From PFL42 sp963789825 (GTDB lineage: Bacteria > Chloroflexota > Anaerolineae > Anaerolineales > E44-bin32), in assembly GCA_963789825.1 (NCBI GenBank), contig CAWBME010000006.1, positions 1 through 64,000 of the forward strand: a stretch of DNA of 64,000 nucleotides, read 5' to 3'. The notes beneath the pieces are model-generated. The model saw only the letters and a list, made by a program, of their open reading frames with translations. It searched no databases and had not been told where the DNA came from. Shown piece by piece: positions 17,751 through 26,836 of the stretch. Each line of letters opens with the position of its first letter. The first letter of the stretch is position 1. Made by a program: the position numbers and the translations under genes.

Positions 17751-19385
17751 ATGACGATTATACAGACGGACACCGCAACTGACCGATCAGGCGCTGGTCC
17801 CAGGCAGGTCGCAGTCCTGGCGCTCGGGCTGGCCGCAGTGGCCGTGGCCTTCAAGGTTCTCCTGCTGGCGCAGGCTGCGTTCCCGTTCAACGCCGACGAG
17901 GCGGTTGTGGCGCTGATGGCCCGGCATGTCCTTGACGGCAAGATCCCGGTGTTCTTCTACGGTCAGGCGTACATGGGAAGCCTGGATGCGTTGCTGGTGG
18001 CCGGAGCCTTCCGCCTGGTGGGCGAGTCGGTCGCCGCGATCCGCAGCGTCCAGGCTGTCGTGTATGGAGCGACGGTCGCCACGGCGGTTCTGCTGGCATG
18101 GCGCATCCACCACAGGCTGTGGCTGGCTGGCGCTGCCGGCCTGTTGCTGGCGATCCCGTCGGTGAACACGACGCTGTACACGACCGTCTCGCTGGGGGGG
18201 TACGGCGAGGCGCTTCTGTTCGGCAATCTGCTTATGCTGGCGTCGTGGGAGGCCTGGCAGAATCCGCGGCGTCGGGGGACGTATCTTGCCTGGGGACTGC
18301 TTGCCGGGCTGGGGCTCTGGACCTTCGGTCTGGTGTTGGTGTTCGTCGCCCCGACGGCTGTGCTGCTTGCGGTCAGCCTGCGCAGGCTCACGTCCGCACA
18401 GGCCCTCCGACGAGCGTTGATGGGCCTGGCAGCCGGCATGCTCGGCTTGCTCCCTTGGCTGACCTGGACGGCCGTCAACGGGCCCGCGGCAGCTCTGCGC
18501 GAACTGGCCGGCAGTGCGATCGCCGGGGCGAGCCCGGCTGGTCTGCTTTCTGCGCTGGCTTACCGCGGCTTGAATCTGGCGCTGTTTGGGACGACCGTGA
18601 TCGCCGGTGTCCGCCCGCCGTGGTCGGTCGAGTGGCTGAGCCCGTGGTTGCTCCCACTTGCCGTCGGATTCTGGCTCGCCGTCGCCGGCTTTGCCTTGGC
18701 GGCGCTTCGCCGGCGCGATGCCGCCCGCGCCGGGAGATGGATGCTCGCCGGGGTTGTGGCGGCCACCTTGCTCGGCTTCGTCTTCACACCGTTCGGGGCG
18801 GATCCGTCTGGAAGGTACTTTCTGCCGCTGATCGTCCCCTTGGCGGTGTTTGCAGGCGAACTGATCAGCACCGTACGAGATCGCTATGGCGTCGCCTGGT
18901 CCGGAGCCTTGCTGGCGGGAGTGCTGCTGTTCCACCTCAGCGCCGCGATCCAGGTCGCTGCGACCCCATTTCCGGGATTCACCACGCAGTTCGATGCCGC
19001 AACCCGGATCGACCACAGCCGGGATCCCGAACTGGTTCGATTCTTGCTCGAGCAGGGGGAAACTCGAGGCTACACCAACTACTGGGTGGCATACCCGCTT
19101 GCCTTTCGAAGTCGTGAGGAGCTGCTGTTTGTACCCGAGTTGCCCTATCACGCGGATTTGCGCTACACGCCACGCGACAATCGCTACCCGCCCTACGCCG
19201 AGGCCGTGGCGGCCGCGTCGCGGGTGGCCTACATCACCGCCGGACCGGGCCTGCTCGATGAGCGGCTGCGGGCCGGGTTCCGCCGGCTCGGCGTTGAGTG
19301 GCGGGAAGCGGCAGTCGGGGACTATCATGTCTTCTATGACCTCAGCCAGCCGGTTCGCCCCCAGGCGCTGGATCTCTCGCCGTAG
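17751..19385 (+). CDS. GT39-like membrane glycosyltransferase
   Basis: This protein has about 544 residues and ten or more membrane helices. The first outer loop reads FPFNADEAVVALMARHVL, with DE as candidate catalytic acids, followed by FFYGQAYMGSLDALL, a motif of a common uncharacterised GT-C subgroup. TTLYTTVSLGGYGEALLFGN and FTPFGADPSGRYFLPL fit later loops. The C-terminal outer domain ends GDYHVFYDLSQPV. ATG 17751 touches the start of the divergent gene; ATG 17727 with a nearby GGGCAGG is an alternative (eight more residues). Substrate unknown. Confidence 0.78.
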   Translation: MTIIQTDTATDRSGAGPRQVAVLALGLAAVAVAFKVLLLAQAAFPFNADEAVVALMARHVLDGKIPVFFYGQAYMGSLDALLVAGAFRLVGESVAAIRSVQAVVYGATVATAVLLAWRIHHRLWLAGAAGLLLAIPSVNTTLYTTVSLGGYGEALLFGNLLMLASWEAWQNPRRRGTYLAWGLLAGLGLWTFGLVLVFVAPTAVLLAVSLRRLTSAQALRRALMGLAAGMLGLLPWLTWTAVNGPAAALRELAGSAIAGASPAGLLSALAYRGLNLALFGTTVIAGVRPPWSVEWLSPWLLPLAVGFWLAVAGFALAALRRRDAARAGRWMLAGVVAATLLGFVFTPFGADPSGRYFLPLIVPLAVFAGELISTVRDRYGVAWSGALLAGVLLFHLSAAIQVAATPFPGFTTQFDAATRIDHSRDPELVRFLLEQGETRGYTNYWVAYPLAFRSREELLFVPELPYHADLRYTPRDNRYPPYAEAVAAASRVAYITAGPGLLDERLRAGFRRLGVEWREAAVGDYHVFYDLSQPVRPQALDLSP

Positions 19386-19418
19386 CTGCGCCGGTTCCCT
19401 CGCAGGGTGTGAGGCGCG

Positions 19419-20891
19419 ATGAGCTTCCGCACCCTCGTGTTTCTCCTAGTTACGCTAGCCGTGCTGCTGATGGCCGCCAGCAGCCCAGTTGTCGATAGCG
19501 ACACTTGGTGGCACCTGCGCGCCGGGACGTGGATGCTGGAGCAGCGCCAGGTATTGCGCCAGGATCCATTCTCGACCACCCGTCTGGGTGAGCCATGGGT
19601 CTACCCAGGCTGGCTGGCGCAGATCTCGCTGGCTGCGGCCCACCTGATGGGCGGGCTGGCTGCGGTGCATCTGTGGACCGGCGCCATCCTGACGCTGACC
19701 TTCATCCTGGTGTGGATGACCATGGACGGACCGCTGCTGATGCGCGCCTTCGTGCTCCTGCTGGCGGCGGCCACCTCGAGTGTCTTCTGGTCGGCACGGC
19801 CCCACATCTTCTCGCTGGCGCTCACAGCCGGAATGGTCCTGCTGCTCGAGCGTTTCGTGACGAAGCCCACGCGCTGGATCTGGTTGTCGGTGGGGCTGAT
19901 GGCACTCTGGCCGAATCTGCACGGGGCATTTCCGACCGGGCTGTTGTTGATCGGCCTGTACTTGCTGTCCGTCCTGCTCGACATGGCGCTGGAGATCTGG
20001 AAGGGCGCCTGCCGCCCGGCGGAAGCGTGGCGGCGGGCGCGGCGACCGGTGCTGACCCTCGCTGCCTGCCTGCTGCTCGGTGCGCTTGCGCTTGGGCTCA
20101 ATCCGCACGGCTTCGCCATGATCGGCTACGCTGGCAAGACGCTCTCGATGGGCGTGCTGCGCGATTTCATCCAGGAGTGGCAATCGCCGGATTTCCACGA
20201 CCCTCGCTCGCAGTTGTTTGTGCTGATGCTGATGCTGCTGCTGGCGGCGTTCGCCGCCACCGACCGCCGGCCCGCCACGCGCGAGGTGCTGCTTGTCACG
20301 ACCTTCGCCGCGATGGCGTTCCTAGCCTGGCGCAACGTGGCGCTGTTCGCGGTCGTTGCTGCCCCGGTGCTTGCGCGTCACGCCGCCTCAGCCCTCGGCC
20401 GACTTCCGCCGCTCAGCCGGCGCAGCCGGGACCTTCCGCCGGACCTCGCTCGGCGGCTGAACTTGGGCCTGGCGGTAGGATGGGCTCTGGTGGCAGGGAT
20501 CCTGCTCGTACGGTTCCTGCAGCCGGAGCGTCTCGAGCAATCTGCGCTACGGGCGATGCCAGCTGCCGCAGTCCGGCGCATTCAGCAGGAAGAACTTCCC
20601 GGACCGCTGTTCAACAGCTACAACTGGGGCGCCTACATCCTCTGGTCGATGTATCCGGATTACCGGAGCTTTGTGGATGGACGCACCGACCTGTTCGATG
20701 ATTCGATTCTGCAAGAGTACCTTCAGGCATGGCGTGGCGCGCCAGGTTGGGAGGCGCTGCTGGACGATTGGCAGATCCAGACGGTCCTGGTCGAGCCGCT
20801 GGCGCCGCTGGCTCTTCGCTTGGAGGCGGCAGGCTGGGAGAAGATGTTCACCGACGATCTGGCCGTCGTGTTCACCAGGCCGGAGGGTTGA
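19419..20891 (+). CDS. Polytopic membrane protein, GT-C-like, function unknown
   Basis: This 490-residue protein starts MSFRTLVFLLVTLAVLLM behind GTGAGG. The first outer loop has VVDSDTWWHLRAGTWMLE, where the DSD triad occupies the place of the GT-C catalytic acids. SARPHIFSLAL and ALWPNLHGAFPTGLLLIGL follow. A soluble C-terminal domain carries FNSYNWGAYILWSMYPDYRS and VDGRTDLFDD. This arrangement is seen in uncharacterised membrane glycosyltransferases of bacteria and archaea; no activity is established. It sits in a co-directional run with the genes on both sides and has no frame change. Confidence 0.7.
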   Translation: MSFRTLVFLLVTLAVLLMAASSPVVDSDTWWHLRAGTWMLEQRQVLRQDPFSTTRLGEPWVYPGWLAQISLAAAHLMGGLAAVHLWTGAILTLTFILVWMTMDGPLLMRAFVLLLAAATSSVFWSARPHIFSLALTAGMVLLLERFVTKPTRWIWLSVGLMALWPNLHGAFPTGLLLIGLYLLSVLLDMALEIWKGACRPAEAWRRARRPVLTLAACLLLGALALGLNPHGFAMIGYAGKTLSMGVLRDFIQEWQSPDFHDPRSQLFVLMLMLLLAAFAATDRRPATREVLLVTTFAAMAFLAWRNVALFAVVAAPVLARHAASALGRLPPLSRRSRDLPPDLARRLNLGLAVGWALVAGILLVRFLQPERLEQSALRAMPAAAVRRIQQEELPGPLFNSYNWGAYILWSMYPDYRSFVDGRTDLFDDSILQEYLQAWRGAPGWEALLDDWQIQTVLVEPLAPLALRLEAAGWEKMFTDDLAVVFTRPEG

Positions 20892-20962
20892 GCGGGGATG
20901 CCGGGCCCGGATGTGGAACAGGTGCTGCTGAGCCCGGAGCGGGTGTCGCAAGGAGCGCGACG

Positions 20963-22189
20963 GTGACCTCTTCGACTCGCCCCGGCTGGCTCGTCCCGCT
21001 GCTGGTGGCTGTTTCGATGGCCCTGATCGTCGGCCTGACCTTCGTCAACCACCAATTCGCCCAGGCCTCCCCCGGCGGCAACGACTTCCTCGCCCGCTGG
21101 AACGCGGCCAACATGTGGCTGAAGGAAGGATACAACCCGTACGACCCTGCGGTGAGCCTGCGCTCGCAGACCTACATCTACGGCCGGGCAGCGGACCGCG
21201 CGGCCGGAGAGGACGTGGCGCACTTTGTCTACCCGTTGCCCTCGATGATCTTCTTCGGCCCGTTCGGTCTGCTGCCCTACGATCAGGCGCGTGCGTTGTG
21301 GATGACGGTGCTCGAGGTCGGCCTGGCTGTGCTGGCGGTGCTCGGGCTGGCTGCGGCGCGCTGGCGGGCGAACACGGCTTTGCTCATTGCCCTGCCGGTC
21401 TTCTCTGTGCTCTGGTATCACGGAGCGCGTGCCGTCATCGTCGGTCAGTTCGCCGTCATTGAGAGCCTGCTACTGGTCGGCGCGCTGGTGGCTATCCAGC
21501 GCGAGCGGGATCTGTTCGCCGGCGCACTGCTGGGGCTGTCGATCTGCAAACCGCAGATGTCCTTTCTGTTGATCCCCTTCGTGTTGCTGTGGAGTGTGAG
21601 CCGGAGGAGGTGGGGTGTGCCGGCGGCCTTCGCCGCCGTCTTCCTGGGCTCGATCGCCGTCTCCTTTGCTCTGATCCCCTCCTGGCTGATCGACTGGCTT
21701 CGGCAGATGTACGCCTACCCCAGCTACACCGCCCTCGGCTCGCCCATCGCGATATTCGCTGATGCACTGTTGGCCGATGGCCGCTGGCTGACCTGGCTGC
21801 TCTCCGGTGCACTCCTATTGGCGTTGCTCTGGGAGTGGCGCTCTTCGAGGGGCAGCGCCGACCCGGTGTTCCAGTGGACGGCTGCATTGACGTTGGCCAT
21901 CACCAACCTCGTCGCCTTCCGCACTGCGACCACGCACTACGTCGTTCTGCTGCCTGCGCTCTGTCTGGTGTTCGCCGAGTTGAGCCAGCGTTGGGGGCGG
22001 CAGGGAGTGCTGGCAACGGGAGTAACCCTGGTCGCGCTCGGCATCGGCTTGTGGGTGCTCTTCCTAGTCACCGTCGAGGGCAATCAGGAGAGTGCCTGGA
22101 TGTACTTCCCTGTGCCGATTCTCTCGCTGCTTGGGCTGTGGTGGATCCGCTGGTGGGTGCAGCGCCGGGAACGCGCTGCCTTCGCCTAG
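20963..22189 (+). CDS. GT87-like (DUF2029) membrane glycosyltransferase
   Basis: This protein has about 408 residues. The start GTG 20963 is set by AAGGAG at 20950-20955; a longer open frame upstream is a shadow overlapping the previous gene. The first outer loop holds GGNDFLARWNAANMWLKEGYNPYD, the family's D-containing site, and VYPLPSMIFFGPFGLLPYDQARALW follows. LSICKPQMSFLLIPFVLLW is the KPQ helix typical of DUF2029/GT87. Members are polyprenyl-phosphate-mannose-dependent transferases in Actinobacteria; the same role here is inferred. It is similar in layout to the broken gene at 2246-3476. Confidence 0.82.
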   Translation: MTSSTRPGWLVPLLVAVSMALIVGLTFVNHQFAQASPGGNDFLARWNAANMWLKEGYNPYDPAVSLRSQTYIYGRAADRAAGEDVAHFVYPLPSMIFFGPFGLLPYDQARALWMTVLEVGLAVLAVLGLAAARWRANTALLIALPVFSVLWYHGARAVIVGQFAVIESLLLVGALVAIQRERDLFAGALLGLSICKPQMSFLLIPFVLLWSVSRRRWGVPAAFAAVFLGSIAVSFALIPSWLIDWLRQMYAYPSYTALGSPIAIFADALLADGRWLTWLLSGALLLALLWEWRSSRGSADPVFQWTAALTLAITNLVAFRTATTHYVVLLPALCLVFAELSQRWGRQGVLATGVTLVALGIGLWVLFLVTVEGNQESAWMYFPVPILSLLGLWWIRWWVQRRERAAFA

Positions 22190-22207
22190 GCACACAGGGT
22201 CGCTGAC

Positions 22208-23735
22208 TTGCTGGCGCGCGCGTCTTCACGGGTCAATCGCTGGATGACCATCCTGGCGCATAGTCCGTGGCTTACCGGGCTGGCGCTGGTCCTGCTCGCC
22301 CTGCTCTTGCGCCTTCCGGCCCTTGCCGCACGGCCTGTCTGGTATGACGAAGCGTTCAGTGTGCTGCTCGCTGCCCGGCCTGTTGGCGATATCCTAGCTG
22401 GGACTGCCGCCGACACGATGCCCCCGGGCTACTACCTTGCACTCCGTCTCTGGATGGCGGCCGGGCAGAGCATCGGCTTCCTGCGGGCGCTCAATGTGAT
22501 CCTGGGCGTCGGGCTGGTCGGCCTGACGTTCGTGATGGCGCGGCGAATGCTTTGAAGCCCGCTCGGCGGCATGGGCGGCGCTTCTGGCGGCTGTTTCGCC
22601 GTTGTTCATCTATCACGCACAGGAACTGCGCATGTACTCCCTCCTGGCCTTGTCGCTCGGGGTCTATAGCTATGTGGTCTTTCGGGTGTTCGTGGCGCCG
22701 AGACGGCAGACGTCCTGGGGGTGGTGGGCCGGGCTGATCGCAGTCGGCGCGCTCGCCCTCTACACTCACAACCTGGCGGTCTTCTCGATCGTCGCACCGA
22801 ACGTGTACCTTGTGGTGCGGCGGGCGTGGCGCGATCTGGCACGGCTCCTGCTCGCCCAGGTCGGGATGGCGATTCTCTTCCTTCCGTGGCTTGTCGTCGT
22901 GCCAGGACAGGTGGCCAAGATTCAGGCCGCGTTCTGGACACCGCGCCCGGGTGCACTAGAGATCGTCCAAGCGGTCGTCGGCTTCCACGCCGCTCTGCCG
23001 CTGCCCCCGTCGTGGATCCCGGTTGGAGTGACGGCCGCAGTGTTGGCCTTCGTCGGGACGCTGTATGCCGTGGTGCGGCAAGGCCGAGGCCAGACCGCCA
23101 CCGGCTACTTGCTGGCGCTCGTCTTCGTCCCTCCAGGGTTGCTCTTTCTCGCTTCGTACTTCATGCGGCCGCTGTTCGTCCCGCGCGCGTTCTTGCTCTC
23201 CCTGCTGGCCTACCTGATCCTCGCCGGTTGGGTCATCGCCTCGGCCCGCCCTCGGCTCCTCGCGTGGACTGTGGCAGCGGCCTTTGGAATTGCGGCCGCC
23301 GTGGGACTGCCGGCGCAGTTTGCCCACGATACTTTTCCCCGGTCGCCGTTCGATCAAGCCGCATCCCACCTGGCCGCTTCCGGCGAGCCTGGCGACGTGG
23401 TTGTCCACGACAACAAGCTGAGCTTCTTTCCGATGCACATCTACGCGCCGGATGTGCCTCAGGTCTTCCTGGCGGACGAGCCGGGCTCCCACAATGACAC
23501 CCTGGCCGTTCCAACCCAACACGCCCTGAGGTTGTATCCGCTCCCTGGTGTCGAAGAAGCCGCCCAGGGAGCCCGACGCATTCGCTACGTCATCTTCGAG
23601 CGAGCACTCGAGGAGTACGCCGAGCGCCCCGAAGGTGAGCCCCCGGCGCTGACGTGGCTCCGGTCGAACGCCGTTCCCGGGGAAGCCGTGATGTTCAATG
23701 ACCTGTGGATCTATGACTTCCTTCTGGCACCTTGA
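22208..23735 (+). CDS. GT39-like membrane glycosyltransferase with one frameshift
   Basis: The repaired protein has about 509 residues. The first outer loop carries RPVWYDEAFSVLLAARPV, the YDEA motif of bacterial PMT_2/GT39 proteins, and TMPPGYYLALRLWM follows. After the frame change near 22552 (one extra T in ATGCTTT) the frame resumes with EARSAAWAALLAAVSPLFIYHAQELRMYSLL. The HAQELRMY block is a strong family motif. About ten helices are followed by an outer domain ending LWIYDFLLAP. The start is TTG 22208, with ATG 22244 as an alternative; neither has a convincing ribosome site. It lies 18 bp after the GT87 gene. Confidence 0.75.
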
Positions 23736-23873
23736 CACCCCTGTCGACCTGACACTGTTCGCCGCCGGCCGGCTGGTCTTCGGCCTGGCGGCGGCAGCCA
23801 TCCACGTACCAGGGATTGTGGACGCCGAGCACTATCGACTCAACCAAGACGGGGTTGGCCTCCGGAGCGGGCA

Positions 23874-24466
23874 TCCCTGACCCCTTCGCACGGGATTACC
23901 CGGCTGAGCCAGGCGGGATGGGTGGCGGTCCTTCTGTGCCTGGTGTGGCCTACCCGGACGCACGACAACTGCACCGCGTTCAGACAGCCTACTGGACTGA
24001 GAGCGCCGGGCAGCGGGACCTTCGTGACGACGTTGCTGCTATTCCTTGGAGGTCTACAAGTCACCCATGCGACGCTCGGGGTCGTGCTCTCAACCGTCAT
24101 CTTGGTTCTGGTCGTCGGTATCTTCCTTGGGGTGGGAGCCCTGAGGGACACGAACGATCGGAAGGCCGCGAGGGCTGTGGCTTCTGTACATGGAGACGGC
24201 GCCTGCCCGGCTGCGGTTCTTGATCTCCCAGGTCTCCGGTGCATGTCGATCCAGCCCTGCTGCCAGCAGGAGCGATGATGGCGCAATGGCTCGGCTGGCC
24301 CCCCGATCTCTTCCAGGCCAGCCGTCTCCTGTGCGTGCTGGGGATCGTGGCGTTGGCCGGAAGCGTCGTCATCGGCCCGGGGAGCCTCTACGCGCAGCGA
24401 GGTTACGCCCTTTGGGCCTTCTTCCGAAGGGAACGACTACCAGGCAAGACAAATGCAACCGTCTGA
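23874..24466 (+). pseudogene. Possible remnant of a small membrane protein, frame-disrupted
   Basis: Two plus frames together give a protein-like series: TTLLLFLGGLQVTHATLG, then VILVLVVGIFLGVGALRDT, then a shifted stretch (LWLLYMETAPARLRFLIS) and finally MAQWLGWPPDLFQASRLLC with a closing hydrophobic helix. This suggests a frameshifted membrane protein of about 190 residues with three helices. No family is recognised, no ribosome site is clear and the start is arbitrary. Random GC-rich open frames could also produce this, so the call is weak. Confidence 0.3.
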
Positions 24467-24814
24467 GAGCGTCATGGATGCCACTAGGCTGAGCGCACTG
24501 CCTTCGGCCTGCCTCCATGGCGATGCCGTTCTGGAACGCCTGGTAGACCGCCGTGGCAGCGCCTCAGACACGCCGGGGCAAGGAGCGCAGCAGCTTGTGG
24601 GCCCAACTAGCGAGGCTGGCATCCAGACCGGTGTGCCCGGCGCCGCATGCGTCTGGTTCTCCAGCTTCGACTCGGAGATCGAGGAGTGCAGAGCCCTTGG
24701 CTCGATGCACCCTCCTGCTATGGACTGGGTGGCCGATGGCTTGACCGCGACAGAGGCGCATCCCTTCAGTGGCTTGTCGATGCTCCACGACGTACGCCAG
24801 GAGAGAGGGAGACC
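24467..24814. other. Gap before the next glycosyltransferase gene
   Basis: About 350 bp with overlapping short open frames on both strands, none with a ribosome site, domain or consistent composition. It probably holds only upstream sequence of the 24815 gene. No promoter pair was found with confidence. Confidence 0.4.
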
Positions 24815-26836
24815 ATGAAGGGCGACCCGCTTCAGGGCGAACCGGCTAGCCAAGGCGGCAAGATCGCCAAGGGCTCGCGCCAAGATGCAGGCGGCGTGGT
24901 GTGGGGCTCCCTCGGCATCGCGGTACTCGTTATCGTCCTGGTCGGCTACTACTATGCCCACAAGCCCGTCTCCCCCGACAACGCCCGGGCGCTCGCAGGG
25001 GTTGCTGCGGATTCATGCCTGGCGCTACTGATCGTCCTCGCCGCCGGAGCCATCGGCCGTCGGCTGGTTCCGCAGGCGCACCCGGAAGCGCTGGCGGCCA
25101 TGTCCTTTCAGGCTGCCCTGGGTCTGGGTGTAATGGGCCTCGGGGTGTTGTTGCTCGGGGCGGTGGGAGGGATGCAGCGATGGGTGTTCTACGCCGTCCT
25201 GGCGACGCTCGTCGTGGGTTTCTGGCGGTCGGGCAGGGCCTGGCTGAAGCAGGCCTCGCAGGCGTTCGGCCCAATCCGCAGAGCATCCTGGCCCTGGCGC
25301 GCGGCGGCGGCGGCCGGGGCCACGCTGCTGATGCTGGCTTGGTTTGAGGCTGCAGCCCCACCTGCCCGGTATGACGCCCTGCTCTACCATCTCGACCTGG
25401 CGGCCCGCTTCCTCGATCAGGGTTCCATCAGCCGGACGGTGGACAATCAACTCTGGGGCATGCCCCTGCTGGGTGAGATGTTGTATGCCTGGGCGATGGC
25501 GCTCGGGCGGGCGCAGACGGCGGCGCTTCTCGGATGGGCAGTTGCGGTGTTGACACTGCTTGGTGTCGCCGGTGTGGGAAAGGGTTGGGGAAAGCGCATC
25601 GGGTGGATTGCTCCTTTGGTCCTGCTCGGGGGCAGCACCCTGGCCTCCTCTCCGGGCTGGGCCTATGTCGACTGGTGGGCAGCGCTCTTCGGATTGGGCC
25701 TGCTGATCGCCCTCGACCGGCATCGCCAAAGACAGGAACCGCAGGCGGTGGTCCTGGCCGGAGTGATGGCAGGCTTGGCCTGTGGCGTGAAATACAGCGC
25801 CTGGATCGCTCTGCCGGCTGGCTTCTTCGCCGTCTGGCTTGGTGCACGGAATCGAGCGTCGCTGAAGAATGCGCTGGTGTTTCTGGTGGTTGGATTGGCG
25901 GTGGCTTCTCCATGGCTGGTGAAGAATTTCCTCGGGGCAGGAGTGCCGCTCTTCCCATACTTCGGCGTCACCCCTGCCATCGACCCGCTGCGCCAGCATG
26001 CGTTCCAGGGCAGCATCGCTCCGCCCCCTGTTCTCAACAGCCTGCTGATACCGATCGCCGCCACCTTCGCCGGTCACGAACACGCCCCAGGATTCAGCGT
26101 TGACCTCGGGCCGCTGCTGCTGGGGCTGCTCCCGGGCCTCGTGCTCATCCGCCGCGAGAACCGCCAAGCCCTTCTCCCCGCCGGCGGATTCCTCATCGTC
26201 GGCTGGGTCGCCTGGGGGATCGCCATTCGCTTCTCAGGTCTATTAATTCAGACGCGGCTGTACTTCGTGCTGCTGCCGGCATGGGCCCTCCTGGCCGGTG
26301 CAGGTTTCAGTGGGTGGATCGGTGTCAGGCCGCGTGGTGTGCGTCTGGAGCGGCTGGCGGCGGCGGCCGTGGCCATTGTGGTGGGTTTGCTGCTCGTTCA
26401 GCAAGTCAGGCAGTGGGCCGCTTGGAATCCGGCCGCTGTGCTGCTGGGGGTGGAATCTCGGTCGGCGTATCTCACGCGCCAACTCGGCGCCACGCAGCTG
26501 GCCATGGAGAGCATGGAGCAACTGCCCGCGGGGAGCCGCGTGATCATGCTCTGGGAGCCGCGCAGCCTCTACTGCCTACCGCGCTGCGTGCCGGATGTGT
26601 GGATCGACCGCTGGCTGGTCGATCTGAGGCGGCATGGGAGCGGCGAGGCCGTCCTGGATGCCTGGCAACGCGCCGGGACGAGCCATGTGCTGCTGCACGT
26701 TGCCGGGCTGGAGTTCACCCGTCAGTCTGATCCCCGCTACACGCCGGCGGATTGGGATGCGCTTGACGAGCTGCTGAACAGACTGGAACGGTTAGAAGCC
26801 ATCGGAGATGGGTACGTGCTGTACCGGGTGCCATGA
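24815..26836 (+). CDS. GT39-like membrane glycosyltransferase
   Basis: This 673-residue protein starts at ATG 24815 behind GGGAG; an open frame reaching 24647 is not supported. A cytoplasmic N-terminus of about 30 residues precedes some 14 helices. The first large loop carries APPARYDALLYHLDLAARFL, with the acidic residue of this subgroup, then GLACGVKYSAWIALPAG. The C-terminal outer domain holds WEPRSLYCLPRCVPDVW, a Cys pair that could form a disulfide. It is an intact paralogue of the broken gene at 3914-5868. Its stop overlaps the start of the next gene (ATGATG), so they are coupled. Confidence 0.78.
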   Translation: MKGDPLQGEPASQGGKIAKGSRQDAGGVVWGSLGIAVLVIVLVGYYYAHKPVSPDNARALAGVAADSCLALLIVLAAGAIGRRLVPQAHPEALAAMSFQAALGLGVMGLGVLLLGAVGGMQRWVFYAVLATLVVGFWRSGRAWLKQASQAFGPIRRASWPWRAAAAAGATLLMLAWFEAAAPPARYDALLYHLDLAARFLDQGSISRTVDNQLWGMPLLGEMLYAWAMALGRAQTAALLGWAVAVLTLLGVAGVGKGWGKRIGWIAPLVLLGGSTLASSPGWAYVDWWAALFGLGLLIALDRHRQRQEPQAVVLAGVMAGLACGVKYSAWIALPAGFFAVWLGARNRASLKNALVFLVVGLAVASPWLVKNFLGAGVPLFPYFGVTPAIDPLRQHAFQGSIAPPPVLNSLLIPIAATFAGHEHAPGFSVDLGPLLLGLLPGLVLIRRENRQALLPAGGFLIVGWVAWGIAIRFSGLLIQTRLYFVLLPAWALLAGAGFSGWIGVRPRGVRLERLAAAAVAIVVGLLLVQQVRQWAAWNPAAVLLGVESRSAYLTRQLGATQLAMESMEQLPAGSRVIMLWEPRSLYCLPRCVPDVWIDRWLVDLRRHGSGEAVLDAWQRAGTSHVLLHVAGLEFTRQSDPRYTPADWDALDELLNRLERLEAIGDGYVLYRVP

